Source of the DNA: Promethearchaeota archaeon
Lineage (GTDB): Archaea; Asgardarchaeota; Lokiarchaeia; Sigynarchaeales; SOKP01
DNA length: 13,991 nucleotides
Assembly (NCBI GenBank): GCA_016839425.1
Contig: JAEOUI010000429.1
Span: 1 to 13,991 of the forward strand
Direction: 5' to 3'
Positions 13,860-13,991 of this stretch are shown one piece after another. The position numbers and the translations under genes are program-made. The notes beneath the pieces are model-generated. The model was given only the letters and a program-made list of their open reading frames with translations, ran no database searches and was not told the origin of the DNA. How positions within the stretch are numbered: the stretch's first letter is position 1; each line of letters starts with the position of its first letter.

Positions 13860-13991
13860 ATGATTAAAAGGACTTTTAAAATAATTCTTATCTTTTCTTT
13901 TATTTTTAGTTCATTTTTTATTAATCTATTTCCAATACAAATAAATTTTACATTCGATATTAAAGGGAATGAGATCTTATCTGCTGTAAAT
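13860..13991 (+). CDS. N-terminus of a probable exported protein (partial)
   Basis: An open frame of 44 codons starts at this ATG and continues past the right edge. It begins MIKRTFKIILIFSFIFSSFF, a short basic start followed by a strongly hydrophobic core, which reads as a signal peptide or signal anchor, and then turns polar (about residues 28-44). Nearby ATGs at 13847 and 13850 are in another frame and stop within a few codons. The gene follows the surface-protein gene on the same strand, so a second cell-surface protein is likely. The family cannot be identified from 44 residues. Confidence 0.6.
   Translation, partial: MIKRTFKIILIFSFIFSSFFINLFPIQINFTFDIKGNEILSAVN

Noticed and set aside
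1..13991. CRISPR arrays, insertion sequences, tRNA or rRNA genes
   Set aside because: No regularly spaced repeats, transposase frames, terminal inverted repeats or cloverleaf-like sequences were seen in any spacer.

Overview
The window is A+T-rich (about one third G+C by eye) and gene-dense. It looks archaeal. It has an AbrB-like plus PhoU-like fused regulator of archaeal type, a soluble PAS histidine kinase, a CobN-type ChlI/ChlD fusion AAA+ protein, and a large surface protein with duplicated LamG-like modules, Ig-like repeats and a C-terminal membrane anchor. Shine-Dalgarno sites are mostly absent, and TATA-like boxes often lie about 25 nt before the start codon. The surface-protein modules resemble, from memory, those common in Asgard (Lokiarchaeia-type) archaea. 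That placement is inference: no rRNA, tRNA or eukaryotic-signature gene is present to confirm it.

Layout. From 1 to 2921 lie a PAS histidine kinase (+), a convergent glycerophosphodiester phosphodiesterase (-), and a VTT/DedA membrane protein (+) divergent from it. From 2988 to 6657 four genes run on the minus strand, read in the order alpha/beta hydrolase, ATP-grasp ligase, left-handed beta-helix protein, coiled-coil/PLD-like protein. The first two are 49 bp apart with no T-tract between them and probably share a transcript. A T-tract and a TATA-like box separate the last two. From 6786 to 7676 an AbrB/PhoU-like regulator (+) converges on the 734-aa chelatase-type protein (-, 7693-9897) with T8 tracts on both strands at the junction. 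A 366-bp divergent spacer follows, then the 1119-aa surface protein (+, 10264-13623). The start of a second probable exported protein runs off the right edge at 13860.

How the genes might work together. No single multi-gene system is evident. The weak themes are membrane and phospholipid handling (phosphodiesterase plus VTT protein), small-molecule ligation (ATP-grasp plus hydrolase), orphan signalling (kinase without a receiver protein, PhoU-like protein without Pst genes, chelatase motor without a large subunit), and the cell surface (two adjacent exported proteins). I saw no mobile element, CRISPR array, structural RNA gene or broken gene. The items most worth a second look are a beta-helix protein with no histidine, a perfect inverted repeat over the chelatase promoter, an orphan chelatase motor, and the repeat architecture of the surface protein.
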